Positions 51,051 through 60,000 of a stretch of 60,000 bases of DNA are shown piece by piece; position 1 is the first letter of the stretch; each line of letters opens with the position of its first letter. The notes below the pieces were generated by a model. That model did not search any database and was not told the origin of the DNA. It worked only from the letters and a program-made list of their open reading frames with translations. The position numbers and the translations under genes are program-made. Source of the DNA: Symsagittifera roscoffensis (lineage: Eukaryota > Xenacoelomorpha > Acoela > Convolutidae); the NCBI RefSeq assembly GCF_963678635.1, contig NC_087065.1, positions 52,149,858 to 52,209,857 on the forward strand, written 5' to 3'.

Positions 51051-52034
51051 TCATTGACGGGAACTAGTTAGTTTTAAAGGCCGCTTGTCCTCTGACGATG
51101 AAGGCGAAGATGAAACAATGGGGCGTTTTTGCCCCTTCTTGACAGGCGTTGCTTGCTTGCCTGAAAAACTTAGATTCGTTGATTTAAGACGTACCGCAAG
51201 GTGATTTCCTCTAATCACTTTTTCCTTGTCAGAAATGTATGTGGACCCAGTAATCTGCACAATTTTGCCCTTAAAAGGTTTCAAAAAATCTCGACCAGAC
51301 TTCCTATTCAGAAATTTCCTAAAAATCTCGACCTTATTTGGTTCATTCAACACTAAGTAATCCAAATTACGTTTTGGTAGTGACGGATGGATTTGTTCAG
51401 ATGTCATCTGGTTCCTGAATCTGAGCGTCCCAGCAGACAAGTTGGAACGAACGGTAGCTGCGAGAACTTGGTTCCGTTCTGTCAGCGTCTTAAGAGCTTT
51501 GACCCCCTCTTGATGCGTTAAGGACTTCTTCAAAGTCAGCCACTGATTTGCGGATTGAGCCAGGCTCTCAAGCGCACGATAGTGAGGTGTGTCCGCAACT
51601 GACTCCGTTGGTCCCCCAAAGTAGGGTGACACTGTCGGGCTTGACTGCCCCTTCTTGACTAACTTTATTCTTGGTCGGCTGTCGCGCTGCTCCCGACGCT
51701 GTTCAGGTGTTAGTAGGTCACGCTCCAATTGTTGGTTATCTAAATTAACGCCCGTAGACAAACGCTCTGCCGCAATAGATAACTCCGTATTCGGAGGACG
51801 ACCAAAATGAAGCTCAAAAGGTGAAACCCCAGTAACAGAATTTGTTGTTATCCGAATATCTTCAATTATATTTCTAAGCGTATCTTGAACATTTGAAAAA
51901 TCCGAGCTCAATCGCGAAGCACCAAAACGACGCTTGATAGTTTGGATCGACCGTTCCACTAGACCACAACCACGATGATCCCTCACCGGGCAGAAATATT
52001 GGGCAATATTTTTGTCTTTACAAAAGGCCTGCAC
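51051..52034 (-). CDS. Element 2 integrase, C-terminal two thirds
   Basis: 327 codons from the third catalytic residue region: RGCGLVERSIQTIKRRFG holds the glutamate, followed by TGVSPFELHFGRPPN, typical of Ty3/gypsy integrases. The remainder is a basic C-terminal domain. The frame is cut from the upstream core by an in-frame TAA at 52058-52056, just after the second catalytic Asp region (KTDQ). Confidence 0.8.
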   Translation of the reverse strand: MQAFCKDKNIAQYFCPVRDHRGCGLVERSIQTIKRRFGASRLSSDFSNVQDTLRNIIEDIRITTNSVTGVSPFELHFGRPPNTELSIAAERLSTGVNLDNQQLERDLLTPEQRREQRDSRPRIKLVKKGQSSPTVSPYFGGPTESVADTPHYRALESLAQSANQWLTLKKSLTHQEGVKALKTLTERNQVLAATVRSNLSAGTLRFRNQMTSEQIHPSLPKRNLDYLVLNEPNKVEIFRKFLNRKSGRDFLKPFKGKIVQITGSTYISDKEKVIRGNHLAVRLKSTNLSFSGKQATPVKKGQKRPIVSSSPSSSEDKRPLKLTSSRQ

Positions 52035-52055
52035 TAGTTTGTTCTTAAAGCCTGA

Positions 52056-52460
52056 TTATTGGTCAGTTTTGATAGATTTAGGAATACTATGCTGTTGATT
52101 ATACGTTTTAGGAAATTTAATGATCTTCCGTCTCCCCGTAGAACGTGTAATCATAGCCGACGGATATTTAGAGTAACGGTCAATCGCGACGAAGATATAA
52201 ATACTGTTACCCTTCGAATCGAGTAGAGGAACCGCATACTCGAGCTGAAGCTCTTCATTAGGGCCAGACAAAGAGGTAAAGGTTTGGTAGAGTTAAATGA
52301 AGCGTTCGCTTTCAAATTCTTACCAAACTTCGTGCACTGGGGACAGTTTTTACATAACTGGAGAAATATCTCGATGCATTCGAGGCCACCATATGTATTG
52401 CGCGGCGTCAACCATGGCTAACTGACCCGCATGTGACCTATGTAGCCGAGACAGTAACGG
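52056..52460 (-). pseudogene. Element 2 integrase N-terminal and core, broken
   Basis: After a stop at 52463-52461 the frame shows HRSHAGQLAMVDAAQYIWWP, the HH part of the zinc domain, then meets a TAA. The CPQC half lies in another frame, and the catalytic core with EYAVPLLDSKGNSIYIFVAI (first Asp region) returns in the first frame at 52,271. At least two frame changes and two stops lie here. Confidence 0.75.
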
Positions 52461-53705
52461 TTACCTAAGACACATGGGAATAGCGATCCTATTGTCCACG
52501 ACAACACAGCCATCAACCACCGCTGCACAATGCCAAAAGGATTTTATATATGGGTCAATACGACAAAATCCTTCATAGTCCCGGTTAATAAGTGCCCGTT
52601 TCATCAAGCATAGGCTGGAATCTTCATCCGTAAGTTCCGACAGCACATCGGAATCCAAAATGCCCACCAAACCGGTTAATGATTTCTGGTCCTGAGCGAC
52701 CGATGACTTCAAAATTTCCAAACTTTGAACTGACTGAACATGACGATTTACTGATCTGACTTTCCGGAGCCTCTTTGATCTAAAATTGGCCAGTATTCGG
52801 GCGTATTGAACCCTCAACGCCGCACCACACTGTAACGTAGTCGACCTCCTTGGACGCACTGCCCCCGCGCGAAACCGCGGCCTGGCACGATCCGACGAAA
52901 ACCAATGTTGATTGATCGGAATAAACTGGTTGAGTAGTTGCTCAAAGCTATCGTTAGCGTTATTGGTGTTAATATCCATCACAATCTGAAAATGAAAAAC
53001 GCCCAATAATACGAATACACACCAACAATTCCAATAAACTGAAACAAGATCAAAAAGACCCACGGACGATGATAATAAATCCCAATCTTTAATGACCGTA
53101 CTGATAATCCACACTGAAGACAAAATTGGCAGATAATTTTTGATCCACGCTGAGAAAGTGACAAAAACGTGCATGAACCAGCTCAACGCTGATTGGCTAG
53201 ATTTTAAACCAGAAACTCTAACGCCCTCTAGTGGAGAAGTGACAAGCGCATTGAATTGTTTAAATAATTCGGTATAGCCAAAGTCGAAATATTTGTCGCC
53301 CTCTACCGGTTTTATGCATTGAGACGTAGCTGGAATGTCCTGATTTGTGACGCCCTCTACCGACAAATTTCCAATATCCTTAGATGAAATTAATGAATTA
53401 CCCCGAACAGGACAATTGGCCCGAGGCTGACCGAAATCCATTGGCTCGACTAAATTTATCGAATTAGATAAAACGAAATTTTGACTGTTTTTCGAAATAT
53501 CGGATGATTCTTCTGATAAAGAACAACCCCGAACCCATCCATCCAGATAATCGCACGCATCAAAGAATCGACTAATACACTTGACCACATATTGTTCATC
53601 AAAACTGCTTGGTCGTGGCGCGTCAAACGTTGGAAAACGAGATAAATAATCTACTATACCCAATTTACATCCGGAAATGTGGAAAAAATCGAAGTCAAAA
53701 AGCAA
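52461..53705 (-). CDS. Element 2 end of RNase H and spacer with hydrophobic segments
   Basis: 414 codons. It starts with the RNase H end (FFHISGCKLGIVDYLSRFP). About 320 residues then separate it from integrase. Residues about 190-245 are hydrophobic (SWFMHVFVTFSAWI, ILSSVWIIS, LVSVYWNCWCVFVLLGVFHF) and could form two membrane helices, which is unusual at this place in Pol. The rest is Ser-rich and then Arg-rich. The last part (KSFWHCAAVVDGCVVVDNRI) leads into the integrase zinc domain. Confidence 0.65.
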   Translation of the reverse strand: MLFDFDFFHISGCKLGIVDYLSRFPTFDAPRPSSFDEQYVVKCISRFFDACDYLDGWVRGCSLSEESSDISKNSQNFVLSNSINLVEPMDFGQPRANCPVRGNSLISSKDIGNLSVEGVTNQDIPATSQCIKPVEGDKYFDFGYTELFKQFNALVTSPLEGVRVSGLKSSQSALSWFMHVFVTFSAWIKNYLPILSSVWIISTVIKDWDLLSSSVGLFDLVSVYWNCWCVFVLLGVFHFQIVMDINTNNANDSFEQLLNQFIPINQHWFSSDRARPRFRAGAVRPRRSTTLQCGAALRVQYARILANFRSKRLRKVRSVNRHVQSVQSLEILKSSVAQDQKSLTGLVGILDSDVLSELTDEDSSLCLMKRALINRDYEGFCRIDPYIKSFWHCAAVVDGCVVVDNRIAIPMCLR

Positions 53706-53856
53706 TAATCTATCAGCCCATCTGGTTAATCAAGATTGATGAGCTTTATTACCTCTATTGGTCTTTACGCCGAGATAATCGCTTTATGATCCGTTAGAAC
53801 CACAAAAGGATTACCCAATAAATAATTACGAAAGTGCTCACATGACCACGCAATTG

Positions 53857-55995
53857 CTAGAAGTTCCAACTAGTACTATACTTCTTTTCCTGGTCATTGA
53901 GGAAACGCGACGCAAATGCAATAGGAACCCAAACATCCTTTTCTATTTCCTGTTCTAAAGCAGCACCCAAACCACTATGACTAGCATCATACTTCACTCG
54001 CGAATTCCGACTTTGGTTATAATGATACATCTTTGTGATATTCGCTATCAATTGCAAAATATTCCTAAAGGCCGTTTGTTGGCCCTCCCCCCACACAAAC
54101 TTGCTTTTATTACTTGCTTTCAAGGAAGGGCGTAACTGGTCCGAATGGACCTGGAGGTTCGGCAGAAAACGTTGTAAATGGTTGAGTATGCCCATGAAAG
54201 AACGAAGTTGCTTGAGCGACTTAGGAGGCTCCAGAGCTAACACTGCATCGATTTTAGAACGTTTCGGCCCATAGCCTTCTGAGTCAATGTCGTAACCCAA
54301 CCAAGATAGTTGATTCATCGAAAAATTGAATTTCGACAATTTCAGAGCGAAACCTTCTTCATCCAAACGAGTTATCACTTTATTTACAAGAATATTGTGA
54401 TCCATGATTGATCCTATCGAAACTATCAAAATATCGTCCAAGAAACAGAAAACTCCCGATAAACCCTGGAGGGTATTGTCCATTGCTTTTTGGAATTCTT
54501 TTGGCATGTCCGTTAACCCATAAAACCCAGTTTCAAACCGATACGTGCCAGTTTGCTCTCCACAGACGATATTAAAGTTGCAATGACGACTAACTTCATC
54601 ACTGAGCGGAATCTGACTGAATGCATATTTCAAGTCTAGGGACGTAAGCCAAACATCACCTATTTTGTCCGATGTGATTATCTGGGCTGCCGAGTCCAAT
54701 AGTTCCAACAAATTCGGCATCTGATATTGGTTCTTATGAATCTGATCATTCATAGGCTTTGCATTCATAGCCAATTTCACGGAACCATCCTTCTTAGCAG
54801 TAATTACAATCGGAGAGATAAAATAATCGCTTGTACATTTGTTATGTTTGACCAGGTGGCCTTCTTGAATTAGCTTCTGATTTTCCAGACCAACTTCATC
54901 TTGGATATGCACTGGAACCCGCCTTCCTTTCTCCTGAATCGGAACAAGCGGAGACTTGAATGTAGAGAATACTTGGTGATTTTTGGCTCTACGTTCTCTG
55001 GAAAATACACGATGAAACTTCTGATGGAAATGTGATTTCCAAGACTGTGACGTCTCATTCAGGTTTGATAGGGATACTTCACCCACCAAAGACCTTTCTG
55101 GTCTAACTTGCGTTGTTCTCACCCCCAACTGGGGCTGCAAGTCCAAACCTAATAAGCATCGTGTACGATTTTCCGAAATGAGGAACTTTGCAGACTTGAC
55201 ATGCCAACCCAATGATGACACATCCAATATCAATGTACCCATCAGTTCAATTCTTTTCCTATTGTAGTCAACATATACCGTGTCGATTGGACGTTCCTGA
55301 TCGCTAAAAACTTTGGCTGACGGAACAGTTTTCACGATGTAGTCTGCTGTCTTCTTATTCACGAAAGAAGCAGGGCTTCCAGTATTCACCGTTGCTTTGA
55401 AGAACGTCTTCCCACAACGAAGTGTTATCTGAATAGAGCGTAACTTGCCCGAAGCAGCATTAACAACCTCCAACTTCTTCACTGACGCAATGGGACGACT
55501 CGGTTCTTCTGCCGCCACTGACAAAACAGCAAACTCTGACTCACTATCGGATGTGATGAAATTACAATTTTCTTCCACCGTCTCATCTGACTCAGCTTCT
55601 ACATTCGCTACGTTCTTGGAATTACAGCATTTTGCGAAGTGACCCTTCTTACTACAATTCCTATAAATCACATTTCTAGCTGGACAACTTTGCTTATGTT
55701 TTGCTGAAAACCTGTAACCACAACAATAACATAATTTCGCTTTCTCGTTGGTCCCCTTCGACTTATTATTCTGAGCCCGATTGGTTCTATCTGACAATTT
55801 CTTCCCTTGGACAGAAAATGTAGGTTCCTTTTTTATGCGAGTGTTCTGACCCGCATTGGCTCCTGACTGGGAAAAACTGCCCATCGAAGCCGAACTCCCA
55901 AGTTGCTTTTGCAGATCAGGGGCGGTTTGTGCCCCTTTTCCTGCAGCAATGCTGATTTTAGCGTCTCTTCTGGAGTGGTACCTGGGCGAATACAC
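53857..55995 (-). CDS. Element 2 nucleocapsid, protease, RT, RNase H start
   Basis: 712 codons. Cysteine knuckles: CYCCGYRFSAKHKQSC and CSKKGHFAKC, both irregular. Protease motif ATVNTGSPASFVN has NTG in place of DTG, so the catalytic Asp is lost. RT: VWLTSLDLKYAFSQIPL (first Asp), YRFETGFYGLTDMPKEFQ, and the catalytic box FCFLDDILI. RNase H begins with VKYDASHSGLGAAL. The frame ends at a TAG (53859-53857) and continues in another frame upstream of 53,705, so RNase H is interrupted. The ORF is -1 relative to gag. Confidence 0.88.
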   Translation of the reverse strand: MYSPRYHSRRDAKISIAAGKGAQTAPDLQKQLGSSASMGSFSQSGANAGQNTRIKKEPTFSVQGKKLSDRTNRAQNNKSKGTNEKAKLCYCCGYRFSAKHKQSCPARNVIYRNCSKKGHFAKCCNSKNVANVEAESDETVEENCNFITSDSESEFAVLSVAAEEPSRPIASVKKLEVVNAASGKLRSIQITLRCGKTFFKATVNTGSPASFVNKKTADYIVKTVPSAKVFSDQERPIDTVYVDYNRKRIELMGTLILDVSSLGWHVKSAKFLISENRTRCLLGLDLQPQLGVRTTQVRPERSLVGEVSLSNLNETSQSWKSHFHQKFHRVFSRERRAKNHQVFSTFKSPLVPIQEKGRRVPVHIQDEVGLENQKLIQEGHLVKHNKCTSDYFISPIVITAKKDGSVKLAMNAKPMNDQIHKNQYQMPNLLELLDSAAQIITSDKIGDVWLTSLDLKYAFSQIPLSDEVSRHCNFNIVCGEQTGTYRFETGFYGLTDMPKEFQKAMDNTLQGLSGVFCFLDDILIVSIGSIMDHNILVNKVITRLDEEGFALKLSKFNFSMNQLSWLGYDIDSEGYGPKRSKIDAVLALEPPKSLKQLRSFMGILNHLQRFLPNLQVHSDQLRPSLKASNKSKFVWGEGQQTAFRNILQLIANITKMYHYNQSRNSRVKYDASHSGLGAALEQEIEKDVWVPIAFASRFLNDQEKKYSTSWNF

Positions 55996-56684
55996 AATTC
56001 TCTCTGAATGTTTTTATATCTCATCTTGGCAATGAAGATATCTCTTACAACTTCTTTTTCCTGATCAATTGTCCATCCACACAGGGCGGCTTGTCCCGTC
56101 AGTCGCAAATAAAAAGCTTCCAAACCTTCTCGATCTGAATGTACGGCGTTGTACATTTGCAATCGTTCGATAAGGTAATTTGTCTCCTTCCTGAAAAGGA
56201 GTACACAGAATTCGTGAAATTCCTGAAATGGTATTGCACTGAGATCCGCATGTGGGTAACTTTGGAGGAACCTTTTCCTCCCTTCTGAGCCAAGCGAAAA
56301 GAATAAACGAGATTCAATTTGTTGCTCAACTTCGTAGTAGAACACACCTGGTGCTACTCTGGGACCTTTCGCCCGGCGTTCATCATTCATTTCCGCCACT
56401 CTTCGCACGGCTGCATCGTTTCGTGCAATACGATTCGCAATTGCTGCCGCGTCCTCATCCACCCCAACAGCTCCTGGTTTTGGAACAGGATCATCGTGTA
56501 CCACACCCGGTGGTTTCAATAGCTCACGTGGATCACACCTTTCTCTCAAGGTGATTGCTAAGTTGAATTGGCCTATCCAAGAATCCCAGCTGCTGGGTGG
56601 ATCCGCTGTTGGTTTATGCCAGAATACGGGAACACCTAACAGGTCAGTCCGATCTTCCGAGATCGAAACTGCTGGCTGCGCCAT
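55833..56684 (-). CDS. Element 2 gag (capsid part)
   Basis: 283 codons from ATG 56684-56682 (MAQPAVSISEDRT). PVFWHKPTADPPSSWDSWIG and later IPFQEFHEFCVLLFRKE, LEAFYLRLTGQA resemble the gag helices of Ty3/gypsy elements. An in-frame TGA lies upstream in the LTR, so this ATG is the first possible one. The A of the ATG is the last base of the LTR, and TGG that follows is the start of the primer-binding site. The 3' end overlaps the pol ORF by 163 nt; A-AAG-GGG at 55938-55932 is a possible -1 slippery site. Confidence 0.8.
   Translation of the reverse strand: MAQPAVSISEDRTDLLGVPVFWHKPTADPPSSWDSWIGQFNLAITLRERCDPRELLKPPGVVHDDPVPKPGAVGVDEDAAAIANRIARNDAAVRRVAEMNDERRAKGPRVAPGVFYYEVEQQIESRLFFSLGSEGRKRFLQSYPHADLSAIPFQEFHEFCVLLFRKETNYLIERLQMYNAVHSDREGLEAFYLRLTGQAALCGWTIDQEKEVVRDIFIAKMRYKNIQRELCIRPGTTPEETLKSALLQEKGHKPPLICKSNLGVRLRWAVFPSQEPMRVRTLA
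56672..56683 (-). other. Element 2 primer-binding site
   Basis: The minus strand reads TGGCGCAGCCAG directly after the 5' LTR. The first eight bases, TGGCGCAG, fit the 3' end of a tRNA-Ser as used by some insect gypsy-type elements; the rest does not match the Ser form I know, so the tRNA is uncertain. Confidence 0.6.
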
Positions 56685-56992
56685 GTGGTTTAATGAGGAA
56701 TACCAGTTTAAACAAGACTCAATTCACCTTGTTTATAATAGATAAGATTGTAAATAATATAAATAATGTAAATGATATAAATAATGTCATGACAAAATTC
56801 TAGAGTTCATCTTAATTCTTTCATAAATCGAGACAGAGTAAGTGAGCGCTTTTGATGATGGATAGAGTATAGATTGAGAGGTCGGTAGCGACCTTGATAG
56901 CCAATAGGCAAGATAAGCACGATTAATAACTAGCATTGAAAGTAATACTATAATGACGTCATAACGATACCGTTAGACCACACCACACCACA
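56684..56992 (-). repeat. Element 2 5' LTR
   Basis: 309 bp, same ends as the 3' LTR, 14 differences by eye. The CRE-like TGACGTCA is conserved at 56954-56961. On the minus strand a TATAAAC word could serve as TATA box. Confidence 0.95.
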
Positions 56993-56997
56993 GAGGG

Positions 56998-59907
56998 TCA
57001 AACTCAAACTTTTTATAGACTGCCTTTGGCGTCTGATCATGTGGAAACATGCCTATAAATATGAGGCGTGACATTGAACCGGTACCCATTAAATTGGAAT
57101 AGAAAAAAGGCTAATTTTCTTATAAGAAAACCGCACCTCAATTTGAGAGCTTACTTTTTAAACTTTAATTTGAGTGGTTAAATGTTTGTACTTGCATTAC
57201 CCAAATTCTTAACAAAGTTTTCAAATTTTAAAATATCAGCATCATTGATCTTTAACAAATATAATTGCTTCAAAATTATACATACTCCACAATTTCATTA
57301 TAACCCCCTTTATCTCAATCCCAGAATATCTAAGATCCTTAAAATCCCGAATTTTCTCCAAACCTCAGCTGGCTATATGATTACTCTTCCAGAAGAAAAA
57401 AAACCGTCTTCGCCAGAGCCTAGCCTGACTAATGCTGCTCCTACAGAGTAAATGGGCCCTCACAACCTGGATTTAATCTGGGGTTGTCTGCCAATCTGCG
57501 ATTGTAGTATGCCAAACTAGAGCCATTAAGTGCACCTTTCAGCAGTACCAGTGCTTCCGACGAGAAACTGCTGGCAACATCGTTTTAACCCGCGACGTCA
57601 CTATTCTCTCCGCCGAAAGTTAACCCCGGCGATTTCAGCTACTACTACTACTACTGCTACTTCAACTGACCTGAATAAGAAAAACAAATCACAGCATTGA
57701 CTGAAAAGCGATCAGTTGCTGGCAAGGTACTTATGTCGGCTTCTGATTGTTTTTCTACCTAAAATAATTAACCCGCATTGAGTAGTAAAGTCTTACAGGT
57801 TGGTTTGCATGGCCTCATTCTCGAAATGCAAAAATGTTCAAGTTATAACTGCAGTCCATAGAATGGACGAGAAATTAGTGGTTCGTGTTTACTTTAGTTG
57901 TCGGTATGGCAACGCACTAGGCCCAGTCGAGATGTATTGCGTTAGTCGAGAAGATTAATGAAAAACTGTTATTGGGGAGCTACTGTTGGCAAGAGTTGCC
58001 GTTACTGCTCCTCGAATTTGATTAAAAACACAGTTGATGCGACGGACTTTAAATCAACGCTAGGGCATCTATCGTTTAACTTATCTCGGCATCAAACTTT
58101 GAATCTGCTTTTGAGGATTAGAAGAACACTGGATCATGCAACGTATCGGCTACTTCGACTTTTATTGAAGCTCTAGGATTTTAAATTTTTAAAATGCCCA
58201 CCACGTACTCCCAGATACAAAGTTTTTTCAGTTCGCCAGTCATTGTCTGCGCGGCCTAGCGACCTTATTCTGCGATGAAGCTTCCCAAAATTTAAAGATC
58301 GACCCTGCGGAAGACCACCTGTCGTTAAGTATCTTTTGAATCTATCTGAACGAAGTCATAGACAAAAATGTTTACATTTTCTATAAGTTATCGGAACTTT
58401 TGGCTTAAAAAACTGACGTTTACATTTTCTATAAATTTCATAAATTCCAAAAGTTCAAAAAAAAACCAACCTGATTTGTAACTTGATGTATATTTTAGAG
58501 CTCTCAGTTTTCATAATTTAATTTTGTTTTTGTTCTAAATTTTTTAAAAACCGCTCTTCTTTAAAATTTTTTCTTGAGTGAGAATGTTCGAATGACCACT
58601 TATGTGCAATTCTTGAAGACTGAAAAAAAAATTGGTGCAATTTTTAAAACACGTGGACTGAAATTGACCCAATTGGCTTATATTTAGACGATGGTAAATC
58701 ATAGAAGTCATAAATAACATATTGTCATTGAAGTTTCAATGACAAAAAGATTTGAACTCGTCTTCTCTTTTAATCCAAAAGAGTCAGATGATGTTATTTG
58801 TTGATTAAATTTAAAAGAAATTGGACAATATCATTTTAAAAAGTCAAATCAAAATTCAAACAAGATAGTTTATTTTGAGTTTAAACTGATCTTTTAGTAT
58901 ATGAGTAAATCAACGTTGATTCGCTAGTAATATGGAAAAGGTTGATACTTTGAAAGCTGTTTTGATACTAATTACAGCCTTGCAATTAACAGGATTGCAA
59001 CCGGGTACTATATTTTTTCCCGTTAAAAAGATTTGTTCACAGAATGGTTGAAATTGGAAATGGAAAATTTTCTCTTCCGGTGGATTCCGCACTCGTACTA
59101 CCTGAATTGCTTGCGTGCGTGTTTGCTGTGTACCTTGAACTTACAAGATCATGCGATGCAAGTTTTTTAACGCTATCAAAAAATGATTGGTTCATTTTCA
59201 GCTTAATGCTTGTCGGCTTAAATTCTATCGTCTTCAAAGTTTTAAATGGAACCTACAAAATAATTTTATACTCGAAGAAAAAATCAAACCTTTCTCAAAA
59301 ATTAATTTTTGCCTATTTTTTTCCTGTCACCACGTTAGCTTTTTTGGATTTTTTTAATTTTGTTGATTGGCATGCCGTATTTGTTATCAAATTGGAATGT
59401 CGACTTTATTAAGATTAAGAAATGGTATAACAAAAATTCACTTGATAAAAAGTCAAATTTTTCAGCGCTTCCGACATACTTGGCCTAGAGCTCTACGCCT
59501 GGGGCGGGTAAGGCCCTAAATTGATTCCAGTCAAGGTCTGTTTTTTCTTAAACTGATATTGGCCTATCGTTTTTCTACAGAAATTTTATCGGCTTAGTTG
59601 CCACATCACATCGTGCTCTGCTTTATAAGAAAATTAGTAAATATTGTTCAGTAGTTATCTCAAATTGGAATTTTTTCAATATTGAAAATGTTGGGAGTTT
59701 CTATCAAAATATCAGTGCTTATCATTTTCAATCTAAGCTTGAATGAACGAATTTATGAATTTGGTTTTTTTTAAATTGGCCACAGACTTTGCATACGAAA
59801 TCATCCCAAAAACTTAATGCTGAGGTTCAAGCTTTTTGGGTGCGGCGAAAAAATATGCCGTCGTAGAGTCAATCCAAGCCTAATTAAAATTTTTGGGTCT
59901 ACTTAAC
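56998..59907. other. Right-hand region without confident genes
   Basis: Contains a possible terminal exon near 57,372-57,451, a (CTA)n run at 57,639-57,660, and a weak membrane-type ORF at 59,044-59,412. The stretch 57,380-58,330 is slightly more GC-rich than its surroundings. Nothing else was recognised. Confidence 0.4.
59044..59412 (+). CDS. Weak membrane-protein-like ORF
   Basis: 122 aa from ATG 59044 with three hydrophobic stretches (PELLACVFAVYLEL, WFIFSLMLVGLNSIVF, LIFAYFFPVTTLAFLDFF). No family is recognised. Phe/Leu-rich frames are expected by chance in T-rich DNA, so this is only a candidate. Confidence 0.18.
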   Translation: MVEIGNGKFSLPVDSALVLPELLACVFAVYLELTRSCDASFLTLSKNDWFIFSLMLVGLNSIVFKVLNGTYKIILYSKKKSNLSQKLIFAYFFPVTTLAFLDFFNFVDWHAVFVIKLECRLY

Positions 59908-59908
59908 A

Positions 59909-59963
59909 ATCTCCCCTCCCCCCTTTCAAGAAAGTGGGGGGGGGGGGGGTGGGGGGGAGATTC
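59909..59963. repeat. C-run/G-run inverted repeat at right end
   Basis: AATCTCCCCTCCCCCC at 59,909 is mirrored by a long G-run (59,936-59,957, one T) ending GGGGAGATT. It could form a hairpin or a G-quadruplex, and is also a place where assembly length is unreliable. Confidence 0.6.
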
Positions 59964-60000
59964 TTTAGTAGATACAATAGGGGTGGGGGAATTGTTCAGT

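Larger units (their letters stand above)
49828..56992 (-). mobile_element. Element 2: complete but dead LTR retrotransposon
   Basis: 7165 bp between two 309-bp LTRs, flanked by the 5-bp target duplication GAGGG (49823-49827 and 56993-56997). On the minus strand: 5' LTR (56684-56992), primer-binding site, gag, nucleocapsid-protease-RT-RNase H, spacer, integrase, Ser-rich tail, polypurine tract (50137-50147), 3' LTR (49828-50136). Pol order is that of Ty3/gypsy. I counted 14 differences between the LTRs (about 4.5%), so the insertion is not recent. Several stops and frame changes in RNase H and integrase make it inactive. Confidence 0.95.

Noticed and set aside
57958-58176. 72-aa ORF
   Set aside because: No start context, no motif and no neighbouring exon; expected by chance.
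58932-59051. 39-aa ORF with a signal-peptide-like start (MEKVDTLKAVLILITALQL)
   Set aside because: Too short and with no cysteine pattern, dibasic site or poly(A) signal to support a peptide gene.

Overview
The window is AT-rich nuclear DNA of an invertebrate animal. The evidence is a multi-exon organic-anion transporter gene with canonical GT-AG introns, a B-box protein gene, LTR and non-LTR retrotransposons, and many short non-autonomous DNA transposons. The phylum cannot be settled from the sequence alone.

Positions 1-10,370, minus strand: a Ty3/gypsy-type LTR retrotransposon, called element 1 here. It is more GC-rich than its surroundings. Reading right to left it has a coiled-coil gag region, a gag core, CCHC knuckles, an aspartic protease, reverse transcriptase/RNase H, a linker of about 400 residues, integrase, and then an overlapping accessory ORF (638-1633). 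That ORF looks like a macro (ADP-ribose-binding) domain related to the OARD1/TARG1 type. It carries an internal 41-codon duplication and lacks the usual glycine-rich GCGLD loop. A further minus-strand ORF runs off the left edge. The pol region is broken by frameshifts and one in-frame TAG. I could not find LTRs or target duplications for this element.

Positions 10,371-18,286: a leader with a (TA)n tract and a 41-bp minisatellite built on a CCCCTCCGG motif. It is followed by a very recent three-copy tandem array of the 5' part of an intronless double B-box gene. Two copies are truncated and the third (16,331-18,286) is intact.

Positions 18,287-27,300: gene-poor DNA with diverged tandem and dispersed repeats and a dead non-LTR retrotransposon (about 24,690-26,250).

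Positions 27,301-36,021: a complete eight-exon SLCO/OATP transporter gene predicted to encode 725 aa. Its introns hold two related MITEs with perfect 8-bp target duplications, another MITE with hAT-like ends, a hAT transposase fossil, an inverted-repeat element and a tRNA-like sequence.

Positions 36,022-49,822: repeats and a 2.79-kb tandem duplication (41,490 to about 47,062). The duplication left one intact secreted eight-cysteine peptide gene (46,759-47,103) and one broken copy (43,967-44,292).

Positions 49,823-56,997: a complete but dead LTR retrotransposon (element 2, minus strand). It has 309-bp LTRs that differ at about 4.5% of positions, a GAGGG target duplication, a polypurine tract, and a primer-binding site that overlaps the gag start codon.

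Positions 56,998-60,000: no confident gene. There are weak exon-like and membrane-protein-like ORFs and a G-run at the right end.

The two most notable items are the retrotransposon-borne macro-domain ORF and the two tandem duplications, which share the same kind of templated filler at their junctions.
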